Translations under genes and position numbers: made by a program | Shown: positions 35,301 through 43,451 of the stretch, piece after piece | Position numbering within the stretch: the first letter of the stretch is position 1 | Layout of the letters: each line of letters opens with the position of its first letter | Source of the DNA: Schauerella fraxinea | Lineage (GTDB): Bacteria > Pseudomonadota > Gammaproteobacteria > Burkholderiales > Burkholderiaceae_B | NCBI GenBank assembly: GCA_030849945.1 | Contig: JAVDKK010000002.1 | Location: forward strand, 1-64,000 | Direction of reading: 5' to 3' | DNA: 64,000 bases | The notes under the pieces: model-generated | What the model was told of the DNA's origin: nothing | Database searches by the model: none | The model's input: only the letters and a program-made list of their open reading frames with translations

Positions 35301-37046
35301 TTGACGACCTCACCCGCGCCCGGTCCCGTCATTTGCCTGAGCGGCAAAGCGGTGGCGCGCGGTTATGCCATCGGACGCGCGGTGGTGCTGGGCGCAGCCG
35401 CGCTTGAGGTGGCCCATTACCGTATCGGCGCCGATGATGTCGAGGCCGAACGCGAACGCCTGACGGCCGCCATCGCGGCGGCCCAAGCCGATATGCACCA
35501 TATGGCAGCCACGTTGCCGGCCGACGCCCCCCGCGAGTTGGGCGCCATGCTGCACGTACACGAGTTGCTGCTGGGCGACCCGTTGCTGGCCGAGCCGGCG
35601 CTGGCCCTCATCTCCGAGCGGCATTACAACGCGGAATGGGCGCTGACCACGCAAGGTCAGAGCCTGGTGCGCCAATTCGACGATATGGACGACGAGTACC
35701 TGCGCGAGCGCGGCGCCGATGTGCGTCAGGTGATCGAGCGGGTGTTGATGGTGTTGTCGGGTTCGACCACGCTCCTGAACGGCGTCGATAACGTCGACGG
35801 TGACGACATGCTGGTCGTCGTCGCTCATGATATTTCGCCGGCCGATATGCTCCGCCTGCGCGGCGGGCGCTTTGCGGCATTCGTCACCGATTTGGGCGGT
35901 CCGACCTCGCACACCGCCATTGTGGCGCGCAGCATGGGCGTGCCGGCGGTCGTGGCCATCGGCAATGTGCGCCAACTCGTGCGCGATGGCGACATGCTGA
36001 TCGTGGACGGGAGCGAAGGCAGTGTGGTCGTCAATCCATCGCCTGCGATTCTGGCCGAATACCGCGAGCAGCAGCGTCTCTACGCCGAAGACCGTGCCGA
36101 GCTTGCGCTGCTGCGTGACGAGACGGCCACCACGCTCGACGGCATTACGATCACCTTGCACGCCAATATCGAGTTGCCGGACGAGGCAGGGCTGGCCCTG
36201 CAGTCCGGCGCTGACGGTATTGGCCTCTTTCGGAGCGAATTCCTGTTCATGGGTCGGCCGGATTTGCCGGACGAAGAAGAGCAGTACGCGGCTTATGCTG
36301 CTGTGGTGAACGCCATGGCCGGGCGCTGCGTGACGATTCGCACGCTCGATATCGGGTCGGACAAAACGCTCGATGGCGAAGCCACCGTGGCGACCAACCC
36401 CGCATTGGGCCAGCGCGCGATTCGCTATTGCCTGGCGCGCCCTGAGTTGTTTGCCACGCAGTTGCGGGCGATTTTGCGCGCGTCGGCGCATGGCCCGGTG
36501 CGCTTGCTGGTGCCGATGATTTCGCACATGCATGAAGTGACGGCGACCCGAGCGGCGATTGCGTCGGCCAAACGCGAGCTCGATGCGCGCGGGCAGGCGT
36601 ATGCCGATGAGATCCTGGTGGGGGCGATGGTCGAAGTCCCGGCTATCGCCATCGCCATCGAGCCCTTTGCGCAAGCCCTGGATTTCCTGTCGATCGGCAC
36701 CAACGACTTGATCCAATACACGCTGGCGATCGACCGTGGCGACCATGACGTCAACGCGCTCTACGATCCGCTGCATCCGGCGGTGCTGCGGCTGATTGCG
36801 CACACCATCAATGCCGGTGAGCGCTTTAATATTCCCGTTGCCGTTTGCGGCGAAATGGCCGGCGACGCGCGATTGACGCGTCTGTTGCTGGGGCTTGGGC
36901 TCACCGAGTTCTCCATGCACCCGCAGCAGTTGCTCGACGTCAAACGTGAGATTCGCAATGCACACTCCAATGCGTTGCGCGTGAAAGTGGCTGCAATTCT
37001 CAATCGCGCCTTGCCCGTCGATCTGGATACGTTCAACGAAGTTTGA
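35301..37046 (+). CDS. ptsI: PTS enzyme I
   Basis: 581 aa with TTG start 3 nt after ptsH. It transfers phosphate from phosphoenolpyruvate to HPr. Active-site His lies in GGPTSHTAIVARSMGVPAVV. PEP-binding signatures are LFRSEFLFMGR and DFLSIGTNDLIQYTLAIDR. It is the last gene of the gshB-EIIA-ptsH-ptsI operon. No permease EII is seen, which supports a regulatory rather than sugar-uptake role. Confidence 0.97.
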   Translation: MTTSPAPGPVICLSGKAVARGYAIGRAVVLGAAALEVAHYRIGADDVEAERERLTAAIAAAQADMHHMAATLPADAPRELGAMLHVHELLLGDPLLAEPALALISERHYNAEWALTTQGQSLVRQFDDMDDEYLRERGADVRQVIERVLMVLSGSTTLLNGVDNVDGDDMLVVVAHDISPADMLRLRGGRFAAFVTDLGGPTSHTAIVARSMGVPAVVAIGNVRQLVRDGDMLIVDGSEGSVVVNPSPAILAEYREQQRLYAEDRAELALLRDETATTLDGITITLHANIELPDEAGLALQSGADGIGLFRSEFLFMGRPDLPDEEEQYAAYAAVVNAMAGRCVTIRTLDIGSDKTLDGEATVATNPALGQRAIRYCLARPELFATQLRAILRASAHGPVRLLVPMISHMHEVTATRAAIASAKRELDARGQAYADEILVGAMVEVPAIAIAIEPFAQALDFLSIGTNDLIQYTLAIDRGDHDVNALYDPLHPAVLRLIAHTINAGERFNIPVAVCGEMAGDARLTRLLLGLGLTEFSMHPQQLLDVKREIRNAHSNALRVKVAAILNRALPVDLDTFNEV

Positions 37047-37351
37047 TGTGCTGCAGGCGCTGCGCCGGCAGTGCCCCGGCAACGGCGCCTTGCTGTCATG
37101 TCATGTCGTTGCACGGTCCGGCAACGGCGCCTTGCCATCACGTCATGGCGCGGTCAGGCTCGGTTGCCATCGTTCAGCATCCCTCTGCGCTTGCCGTCTG
37201 GATGAGCGAATCCCCGAACTGCATCCAAACCGTGTTGCCACCCGTATAGCTCCACAATCGCGGCGCGGTTGGTGGGAGCAATGTGGCACATCGCTTGCGC
37301 CACGGCCCATCGATCCGCGCCTTCGCTGTGCGGCATTATCTGGGGTGATAC
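37047..37351. other. Intergenic region with 42-bp direct repeat
   Basis: 305 bp between ptsI and the esterase gene. The 18-mer CCGGCAACGGCGCCTTGC occurs at 37076-37093 and 37118-37135, with similar TCATG-containing sequence after each copy, giving a period of 42 bp. Nothing else recognisable. Confidence 0.7.
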
Positions 37352-38248
37352 ATGCGTTCGTTGGTCGTCGTCGTTGCGGCATCCGTTGTGGTTGCCGTTG
37401 GGCTTGCTGCCTGTTCTCCACTCAAAACCATCAATCTCGTTACGCCCGAAGGCAGTTTCGCCCGCACGGCGGATATTGCCTATGGCGACGCCTCCGTCAG
37501 GCAGCAACTGGACGTTTATGTACCCGTGAAAGGCGCCAAGCCACCACCTGTGGTGGTGTTCTTTTATGGCGGCAGTTGGACAGGCGGATCCCGCAAGGAT
37601 TACATGTATGTGGCGCAAGCCCTGGCTGCGCGGGGCATCATGACCGTAGTGCCCGATTACCGCTTGTCGCCGGAGGTGGTGTATCCGGCGTTCGTGCAGG
37701 ACTCGGCTCAAGCGGTGGCGTGGACGCTGGACAACATCGCGCAGTATGGCGGCGACGTGAATCGTGTGTTCGTCATGGGTCACAGCGCGGGCGGATACAA
37801 CGCGGCCATGGTGGCGCTGGATGATCGATGGTTGAAGCCTTATGGCAAGTCGCCTGCAGCCCTTAAAGGCTGGATCGGACTTGCGGGGCCGTACGATTTT
37901 CTGCCGATCGTGAATCCCGATATCAAACCCGCCTTCCTTTATCCGGATACGCCTAAGGATTCGCAGCCTATCGTGCATGCATCGGCCGCATCGCCGCCTG
38001 CTTTGTTGCTTGCCGGCAGTAAAGACGACGTGGTCGACCCGAAGCGGAACACGGTTCAGATGACGACACTGCTGCGTTCGAAGGGCGTGTATGTGGACGA
38101 GGATGTTTACGAGGGCCTGGGACACGCGATGATGGTGGGCGTCATCGCCTGGCCGCTGCGCAGCAGGGCGCCGGTGCTGGATCGCGTGGTGGAATTTATC
38201 GAACGCGATGGCAAGGCGTCGGTCACCGAGCAAGCGTCGGGCAAGTGA
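37352..38248 (+). CDS. Lipoprotein alpha/beta hydrolase (esterase)
   Basis: 298 aa. Signal peptide with lipobox near VGLAACS, so a lipoprotein. The hydrolase fold shows an oxyanion loop FFYGGSWTGG, nucleophile Ser in VMGHSAGGYNAAM, an Asp in AGSKDDVVDPKR and His in EGLGHAMM, as in the BD-FAE/carboxylesterase group. Substrate unknown. It is alone, with tandem repeats beginning at its stop and a strong terminator beyond. Confidence 0.88.
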   Translation: MRSLVVVVAASVVVAVGLAACSPLKTINLVTPEGSFARTADIAYGDASVRQQLDVYVPVKGAKPPPVVVFFYGGSWTGGSRKDYMYVAQALAARGIMTVVPDYRLSPEVVYPAFVQDSAQAVAWTLDNIAQYGGDVNRVFVMGHSAGGYNAAMVALDDRWLKPYGKSPAALKGWIGLAGPYDFLPIVNPDIKPAFLYPDTPKDSQPIVHASAASPPALLLAGSKDDVVDPKRNTVQMTTLLRSKGVYVDEDVYEGLGHAMMVGVIAWPLRSRAPVLDRVVEFIERDGKASVTEQASGK

Positions 38249-38398
38249 AGGTGTCGGCTAGAAGTGAAGGGGTCGGCTCGACGTGAAGGTGTCGGCGAAG
38301 TAAAGGCGCCGGCCAGATATAAAACGCGTCGGCGCAAGAACCAGTGCGTCGGCCAAAAGTAGAAACATCCGCCAGAACTAAAAGCGTCAGCACAAATT
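38246..38398. repeat. Degenerate ~19-bp tandem repeats (8 units)
   Basis: Units of 17-22 bp starting at the esterase stop codon: TGAAGGTGTCGGCTAGAAG, TGAAGGGGTCGGCTCGACG, TGAAGGTGTCGGCGAAG and five more diverged copies, sharing a (G/C)GTCGGC core. Non-coding. Confidence 0.8.
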
Positions 38399-38401
38399 AT
38401 T

Positions 38402-38437
38402 GCGGGCATACCGTTTCCGGTATGCCCGCTTCTTTTT
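38402..38437 (+). terminator. Intrinsic terminator between esterase and amtB
   Basis: Perfect 12-bp stem GCGGGCATACCG/CGGTATGCCCGC, loop TTTC, tail TTCTTTTT. It lies between convergent genes. Confidence 0.92.
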
Positions 38438-38480
38438 CCCCTTGAGGGCACCGGGCTGTCAACCCGGTACAAATCGCAAA

Positions 38481-39719
38481 TTAGCTGTGATAGGCAGACT
38501 CACCGTGGCAGGTGATGTCCAGACCTTCGCGTTCGACATCTTCAGGAACGCGCAGGCCGCAAACCATATCGGCAATCTTGTAGGCAATCCAGGCCACGAC
38601 AGCGGACCAGACGATGGTGATCAACACGCCTTCGAACTGGATCCACAATTGACCGGCGATGGCGCCGACGCTGTCCAGGCCCGGGCCGCCCAGCGCTTTC
38701 GCGTTGAACACACCGGTGAGGAGGGCGCCGACAATGCCGCCTACGCCGTGAACGCCGAACACATCCAGCGAATCGTCAGCACGCAACATGCGCTTCAGAC
38801 CATTGACGCCCCAGACGCAGACCACACCGGCCACGATGCCGATGATCAGTGCGCCCACGGGACCCACCAAGCCGGCAGCCGGCGTAATGCCCACCAGACC
38901 GGCAACGGCACCGGAAGCTGCGCCCAACATCGACGGCTTGCCCTTGATGCCCCATTCGGTGAACGTCCAGGCCAGGATGGCGCCGGCGGTTGCAACCAGG
39001 GTGTTCAGGAAAGCCAGCGTGGCGTTCTCGTTGGCGGCCAGTGCCGAGCCGGCGTTAAAGCCGAACCAGCCCACCCACAGCAACGCGGCACCGATCATGG
39101 TCATCGGCAGATTGTGCGGCTGCATGGCTTCACGGCCGTAACCGACGCGCTTGCCTACGACATACGCACCCACCAGGCCGGCGATACCGGCGTTGATGTG
39201 CACCACGGTGCCGCCCGCGAAGTCCAGTGCGCCGCGCGCATTCAGGAAACCGGGGTTGGTCGGCGAGATGTACCACACCATGTGCGCGATCGGCAAATAG
39301 GCGAACGTCATCCAGATTGCCGTGAACACCAGCACAGCCGAAAAGCGGGTGCGTTCTGCGAACGCGCCAACGATCAGGGCGCAGGTGATGCCGGCGAAGG
39401 TCGCCTGGAAGCATGCAAACGCGATTTCCGTCACGGAACCCGACATGGCGTATGTGCTGTCAGCCGGATTGAACATGCCGGAGAAGAACAGGCGCGAGAA
39501 CCCGCCAATGAAGGCGTTGCCTTCAGTAAAGGCAAGCGAGTAACCGTAGATGAACCAGAGCACAACCGCCAACGCGAACGTGGCGGTGACCTGCATCAGC
39601 ACCGACAAAACGTTCTTGCTGCGGACGAGGCCGCCGTAAAACAAGGCCAGGCCAGGCAGCGCCATCATCAGCACCAGCAAGGTTGAGACCATCAACCAAC
39701 CGATATCAGCTTTATCCAT
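38481..39719 (-). CDS. amtB: Ammonium channel AmtB
   Basis: 412 aa with eleven hydrophobic segments. The twin pore His residues are in GGTVVHINAG and VFGVHGVGGIVG; the Phe gate is in FACFQATFAG. There is no cleavable signal peptide, unlike E. coli AmtB. It conducts ammonia across the inner membrane and is blocked by GlnK. It lies 30 nt after glnK in one operon. Confidence 0.97.
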   Translation of the reverse strand: MDKADIGWLMVSTLLVLMMALPGLALFYGGLVRSKNVLSVLMQVTATFALAVVLWFIYGYSLAFTEGNAFIGGFSRLFFSGMFNPADSTYAMSGSVTEIAFACFQATFAGITCALIVGAFAERTRFSAVLVFTAIWMTFAYLPIAHMVWYISPTNPGFLNARGALDFAGGTVVHINAGIAGLVGAYVVGKRVGYGREAMQPHNLPMTMIGAALLWVGWFGFNAGSALAANENATLAFLNTLVATAGAILAWTFTEWGIKGKPSMLGAASGAVAGLVGITPAAGLVGPVGALIIGIVAGVVCVWGVNGLKRMLRADDSLDVFGVHGVGGIVGALLTGVFNAKALGGPGLDSVGAIAGQLWIQFEGVLITIVWSAVVAWIAYKIADMVCGLRVPEDVEREGLDITCHGESAYHS

Positions 39720-39749
39720 TTTGTCAGGGCTCCAATGCGTCTCTTATGC

Positions 39750-40088
39750 TTAAAGTGCGGCTTCGCCGGCTTCACCCGTACGGATACGAATGACTTGCTC
39801 CAGCGGAGCAATAAAAATCTTGCCGTCACCGATCTTGCCCGTGCGTGCGGCTTGCTCGATGGTTTCGATGGCTTGTTCGACGAGGTTGTCGGGAATGGCG
39901 GCTTCTACCCGAAGCTTGGGCAGAAAGTCCACGGCATATTCAGCGCCGCGATACAGCTCGGTGTGGCCTTTCTGGCGACCGAAGCCTTTTACTTCCGTAA
40001 CCGTCAGGCCCTGTACGCCGATTCCCGACAGAGCCACCCGCACTTCGTCCAGCTTGAAGGGCTTGATGATGGCGATGATAAGTTTCAT
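39750..40088 (-). CDS. glnK: PII signal protein GlnK
   Basis: 112 aa. Tyr51 in the T-loop (GHTELYRGAEY) is the uridylylation site. Other PII signatures are KLIIAIIKPFKLDEVRVAL and TGKIGDGKIFI. It senses 2-oxoglutarate/ATP and binds AmtB. The start follows GAGAGAGGAAAG, and a sigma-54 promoter lies about 43-58 bp upstream. Confidence 0.98.
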   Translation of the reverse strand: MKLIIAIIKPFKLDEVRVALSGIGVQGLTVTEVKGFGRQKGHTELYRGAEYAVDFLPKLRVEAAIPDNLVEQAIETIEQAARTGKIGDGKIFIAPLEQVIRIRTGEAGEAAL

Positions 40089-40130
40089 GTTCTTTCCTCT
40101 CTCTGGTTTTCACGCTGCCGACCCCAGAAA

Positions 40131-40146
40131 AGCAATATCCATGCCA
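40131..40146 (-). promoter_or_regulatory. Sigma-54 promoter of glnK-amtB
   Basis: On the minus strand the sequence reads TGGCATGGATATTGCT. GG and GC are 10 nt apart, as needed for -24/-12 elements, and the hexamers fit TGGCAY-N5-TTGCW. The site suits nitrogen-limited activation by NtrC. Confidence 0.82.
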
Positions 40147-40459
40147 AAATTTATGTCGGTTGTTTACGGGATGCGTATCGCCACCGCGATGGCTTCAGCC
40201 TCTAATCTGCACCGCAGTGGTGCCAAATACGGGGCGTCATGCACCATTTCGGTCGCGTTCGATGCCCGGAATCGGGCGGTCGTCGTTGCTCTGGCGTGAC
40301 TACCAAAACGATGGCGTTGTTGATCGTCGACCTTGCATCGGGGATTTGGCGCTGAACAATACGTTCAATGGGACTGGGGCTTGCTCGCTCAATGTATCCA
40401 GGCGTGCGCCAGATCAGGGTCGAACGTCTACACTTGTAAGTGTCAATGGAGTATCAAGG
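40147..40459. other. Spacer between glnK promoter and ubiK
   Basis: 313 bp. It should hold NtrC sites for glnK and a promoter for ubiK, but I found no clear box. Open frames here lack a start signal and family resemblance. Confidence 0.5.
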
Positions 40460-40720
40460 ATGAAGAACATGAACCGAGCCCCCTGGCTGGAAGAGTTTCA
40501 GAAGAATTTTTCGGATCTTTTGGCTCGTAGCCCGGCTGCCGACGTCGAGCGCAATGCCCGCGCGATGATGTCGCAAGCATTTACGAAGATGGATCTGGTT
40601 ACCCGCGAAGAGTTTGACGTTCAAGTGGACTTGTTGGCGCGTACGCGTGCGCATGTCGATCAATTGACGGCGCAAGTGGCACAACTTGAGTCCCGACTGA
40701 GCGCACTCGACAAAAGCTGA
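40460..40720 (+). CDS. ubiK: Ubiquinone biosynthesis accessory factor UbiK (YqiC/BMFP)
   Basis: 86 aa from ATG 40460, with GGAG 8 nt before. It starts MKNMNRAPWLEEFQKNFSDLL and has the family layout: an amphipathic N-terminal helix, then a C-terminal coiled coil (QVDLLARTRAHVDQLTAQVAQLESRLSAL) that trimerises. It helps aerobic ubiquinone synthesis at the membrane. A longer open frame upstream has no homology-like content. Adjacent to comM, as in related genomes. Confidence 0.92.
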   Translation: MKNMNRAPWLEEFQKNFSDLLARSPAADVERNARAMMSQAFTKMDLVTREEFDVQVDLLARTRAHVDQLTAQVAQLESRLSALDKS

Positions 40721-40759
40721 TGGGTCATCCAGCGCGGCGCTGAAGCGGGTCGCGCCGTG

Positions 40760-40890
40760 CATTCGCGAGCGTACTTGAAAGCGACTTGGCGAATGTGCTG
40801 GCGAGCGCGTTTGCAAGCGTGCTGGTTTTCGCAGACGTGCTGGCAAGCAGGTCGAAAGCGTGCTGTGAAGCGTGTTCGCAAGCGTGCTCA
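40760..40890. repeat. Degenerate tandem repeats between ubiK and comM
   Basis: About six diverged copies of a unit with core TTCGCAAGCGTGCTGG, spaced 18-24 bp. Non-coding, GC-rich. A different core sequence from the arrays at 38.2 and 47.9 kb, but similar unit length and placement. Confidence 0.65.
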
Positions 40891-40988
40891 ACGCGTCCCG
40901 CTCAAGGGATGTAATCGACGCACCGTCGCCGATCGCGCGGGGCGAATTGGCCATACTGCGACCTTGTCGTTCAACAAGGCACGCAATA

Positions 40989-42530
40989 ATGAGCCTCGCC
41001 ATACTTGCCAGCCGCGGCTTGCGCGGCCTGGACGCACCGGCGGTTCACGTCGAAGTGCATGTGTCGGCAGGCTTGCCTGCTTTCTATATTGTGGGGTTGG
41101 CCGACACCGCCGTGCGCGAGAGTCGTGAGCGGGTGCGGGCGGCCATTCTCACTTCCGGCTATACATTTCCCGCCGGGCGTATCACCGTCAATCTGTCGCC
41201 GGCGGATTTGCCCAAGGAATCGTCCCGTTTCGATCTTCCGATTGCGATCGGTGTGTTGTTGGCGTCTGGCCAGATTGCGGATGCCAAGGGACAGGCGCTC
41301 GATGCCGCCCATCTGTCGGATTGGGTGCTGGCAGGCGAACTTTCGCTCACCGGCATGCTCGTCGATATGGGCGCTGCGCTGCCGATTGCGCGAGCCGTGG
41401 CGGTAGAGCGTACGGGCGCGGCGGTGTTGCTACCGAAGGGCAGTGCGGTGGCCGCGGCTTACGTGCCAGGCATCCGCGCTTTCGGTGCAGCGTCGCTGGT
41501 CGAGGTGGTGGCGCATTTGAGTGGCATGGCGCCGTTAACCCAAACCGCGCCGTTGGCGCCGCCAAGCGAGGACGAAGCGTCGCAGCGCTGCTTATCGGAC
41601 GTGCGAGGGCAAGCCGCGCCGTGCCGGGCGCTGATTTTGGCCGCTGCCGGCGCACATAGCCTGCTGATGGTGGGGCCACCCGGTTCGGGTAAAAGCATGC
41701 TGGCGCAGCGCCTGCCCGGCATATTGCCGCCCTTGGCACCGGACGAATGGCTGGAAGCCGCTGCGATTGCCGCGCTATGCGGCCGCGCGATGCCGAAAGC
41801 GCGGCCATTTCGGGCACCGCATCACGGCGCGACCGCTGCGGCACTGGTGGGCGGCGGTGCGCGGCCGATGCCAGGGGAGGTCACCCTCGCGCATCATGGC
41901 GTGCTGTTTTTGGACGAATTGCCTGAGTTTCGTCGCGATGCGCTGGAGGCGCTGCGCGAGCCGATCGAGTCGCACCACGTCCATCTGGCGCGAGCGGTCC
42001 ATCATGTGACCTATCCCGCCACGTTTCAATTGGTCGCGGCGATGAATCCCTGTCCGTGTGGCTATCTTGGCCATCCGCGTCGAACGTGCGTATGCTCGGC
42101 CGACCAGGTGGCGCGCTATGCGGCAAGGTTGTCCGGTCCGCTATTGGATCGCATCGACATGCGCATTGCCGTGCCCACCCCGGATGCACGGGCATTGGCG
42201 GTGGCTGGCGAAGTGTCGTCGTCGCAGGCGCGGCATCAGGTTGCGCTGTGCCGCGCGGCGCAGCAGGCCCGGCAGGGCAAGCCGAACGCCCAGTTGGACG
42301 CCGGCGAGCTGGCACGCTACTGCCCGATGAACGATAGCGCGCGGGCGATGTGGCTGGCCGCCACCAGCCGGTGGGACCTGTCGCCCCGTGCGGCGCAGCG
42401 GGTCGTGCGCTTGGCGCGCACCGTGGCCGATCTGGCGGGCAACGACCATTTGGAGGCGTCGCACGTGGCGGAGGCACTACACTACCGCCACCGTGAAGCT
42501 GCTACGAACCTCGATTCGACAATTCCCTGA
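40989..42530 (+). CDS. comM: ComM/YifB-family Mg-chelatase-like AAA+ ATPase
   Basis: 513 aa from ATG 40989 (MSLAILASRGLRGLDAPAVHVE). N-terminal ChlI-like domain with FYIVGLADTAVRESRERVRAA, Walker A GPPGSGKSML, Walker B VLFLDELPEF, and a zinc-type CPCGYLGHPRRTCVCS motif, then a C-terminal Mg-chelatase domain. ComM helicases extend branch migration during natural transformation. An upstream frame extension to 40872 runs through the tandem repeats and is unlikely to be translated. Confidence 0.96.
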   Translation: MSLAILASRGLRGLDAPAVHVEVHVSAGLPAFYIVGLADTAVRESRERVRAAILTSGYTFPAGRITVNLSPADLPKESSRFDLPIAIGVLLASGQIADAKGQALDAAHLSDWVLAGELSLTGMLVDMGAALPIARAVAVERTGAAVLLPKGSAVAAAYVPGIRAFGAASLVEVVAHLSGMAPLTQTAPLAPPSEDEASQRCLSDVRGQAAPCRALILAAAGAHSLLMVGPPGSGKSMLAQRLPGILPPLAPDEWLEAAAIAALCGRAMPKARPFRAPHHGATAAALVGGGARPMPGEVTLAHHGVLFLDELPEFRRDALEALREPIESHHVHLARAVHHVTYPATFQLVAAMNPCPCGYLGHPRRTCVCSADQVARYAARLSGPLLDRIDMRIAVPTPDARALAVAGEVSSSQARHQVALCRAAQQARQGKPNAQLDAGELARYCPMNDSARAMWLAATSRWDLSPRAAQRVVRLARTVADLAGNDHLEASHVAEALHYRHREAATNLDSTIP

Positions 42531-42800
42531 AATTCGCTATATAATCAAAGGCTTTCCCGGATTTCGAATCGGGGGAAGAAGACAGCGCGAAAATGCGCTG
42601 TGAAGTGCCAAGCAAGCCCGAAGTAGCAGTACCCAAGAAGTGTTCCCAGGTCACTAAGTTTTGCGTAATCGGCGCGGCGCCGTTCAAGCGTGGGCAGTAC
42701 TCCCGTCAGGTGAGTGTGGTGTCCCCTCGATCGAAGCCCAGCGGCTGCAGCAAGCACCTGAGTGAGCATAAATTAACAACATCCTTAATACGGAATCATC
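42516..42800 (+). promoter_or_regulatory. Promoter and long leader of rpmI-rplT operon
   Basis: TCGACA (42516-42521), 18-bp spacer and TATAAT (42540-42545) form a good sigma-70 promoter overlapping the end of comM. It leaves about 250 nt of 5' leader before rpmI. The leader includes a hairpin CAGCGC-GAAAAT-GCGCTG (about 42584-42601) and other GC-rich pairings. L20 is known to repress rpmI-rplT by binding mRNA in other bacteria, so a binding site here is plausible. Confidence 0.7.
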
Positions 42801-42998
42801 ATGCCCAAGATGAAAACCAAGAAAAGCGCTTCCAAGCGCTTTCAGGTTCGCGGCAGCGGATCGATCAAGCGTGGTCAGGCGTTCAAGCGTCACATCCTGA
42901 CCAAGAAATCCACCAAGACCAAGCGCCAACTGCGCGGATCCACGGCTATTCACAAAGCTGACGTGGCATCGGTCAAGGCCATGATGCCTTTCGCTTGA
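42801..42998 (+). CDS. rpmI: 50S ribosomal protein L35
   Basis: 65 aa, standard length, highly basic. MPKMKTKKSASKRFQVRGSG and the KKSTKTKRQLRG segment are conserved. 17 nt before rplT. Confidence 0.98.
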   Translation: MPKMKTKKSASKRFQVRGSGSIKRGQAFKRHILTKKSTKTKRQLRGSTAIHKADVASVKAMMPFA

Positions 42999-43015
42999 TC
43001 TAACGGAGAAAATAT

Positions 43016-43375
43016 ATGCCTCGCGTCAAACGTGGTGTAACTGCCCGCGCTCGTCACAAAAAAGTCATCGCCGCCGCCAAGGGTTACCGTGGCCGCCGTG
43101 GTAACGTCTTCCGCATCGCCAAACAGGCGGTCATGCGTGCTGGTCAATATGCATATCGCGACCGCCGCAACAAGAAGCGTACGTTCCGTTCGTTGTGGAT
43201 TGCGCGTATCAACGCCGCCGTCCGCGAACACGACATGACGTACAGCGTCTTCATCGCTGGTCTCAAGAAGGCCTCGATCGAACTGGACCGCAAAGTGCTG
43301 GCCGATCTGGCCGTGCGCGACAAGGCGGGTTTTGCTGCGATCGTGCAGCAAGCTCGTTCGGCTTTGGCTGCTTAA
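43016..43375 (+). CDS. rplT: 50S ribosomal protein L20
   Basis: 119 aa. MPRVKRGVTARARHKKVIAAAKGYRGRRGNVF and RNKKRTFRSLWIARINAAVR are the L20 hallmarks. It is needed early in 50S assembly and often autoregulates this operon. A terminator-like hairpin follows before pheS. Confidence 0.98.
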   Translation: MPRVKRGVTARARHKKVIAAAKGYRGRRGNVFRIAKQAVMRAGQYAYRDRRNKKRTFRSLWIARINAAVREHDMTYSVFIAGLKKASIELDRKVLADLAVRDKAGFAAIVQQARSALAA

Positions 43376-43402
43376 ATTAGTTTAGCCACAAGCGTATGAC
43401 CA

Positions 43403-43436
43403 CAAACGGGGCTTTCATGGCCCCGTTTGCGTTTTT
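43403..43436 (+). terminator. Terminator/attenuator between rplT and pheS
   Basis: CAAACGGGGC / GCCCCGTTTG 10-bp stem, 7-nt loop, then CG and five T, ending 15 nt before the pheS ATG. It probably lowers read-through from the ribosomal genes into pheST. Confidence 0.8.
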
Positions 43437-43451
43437 AAGGCTGATAAAACG

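Noticed and set aside
35310..37082. 590-codon minus-strand open frame
   Set aside because: Antisense of ptsI with His/Arg/Gln-rich shadow composition.
40208..40226. Possible second sigma-54 site (TGCACCGCAGTGGTGCCA) upstream of glnK
   Set aside because: The GG and GC elements do not have the needed 10-nt spacing; the site at 40131-40146 fits much better.
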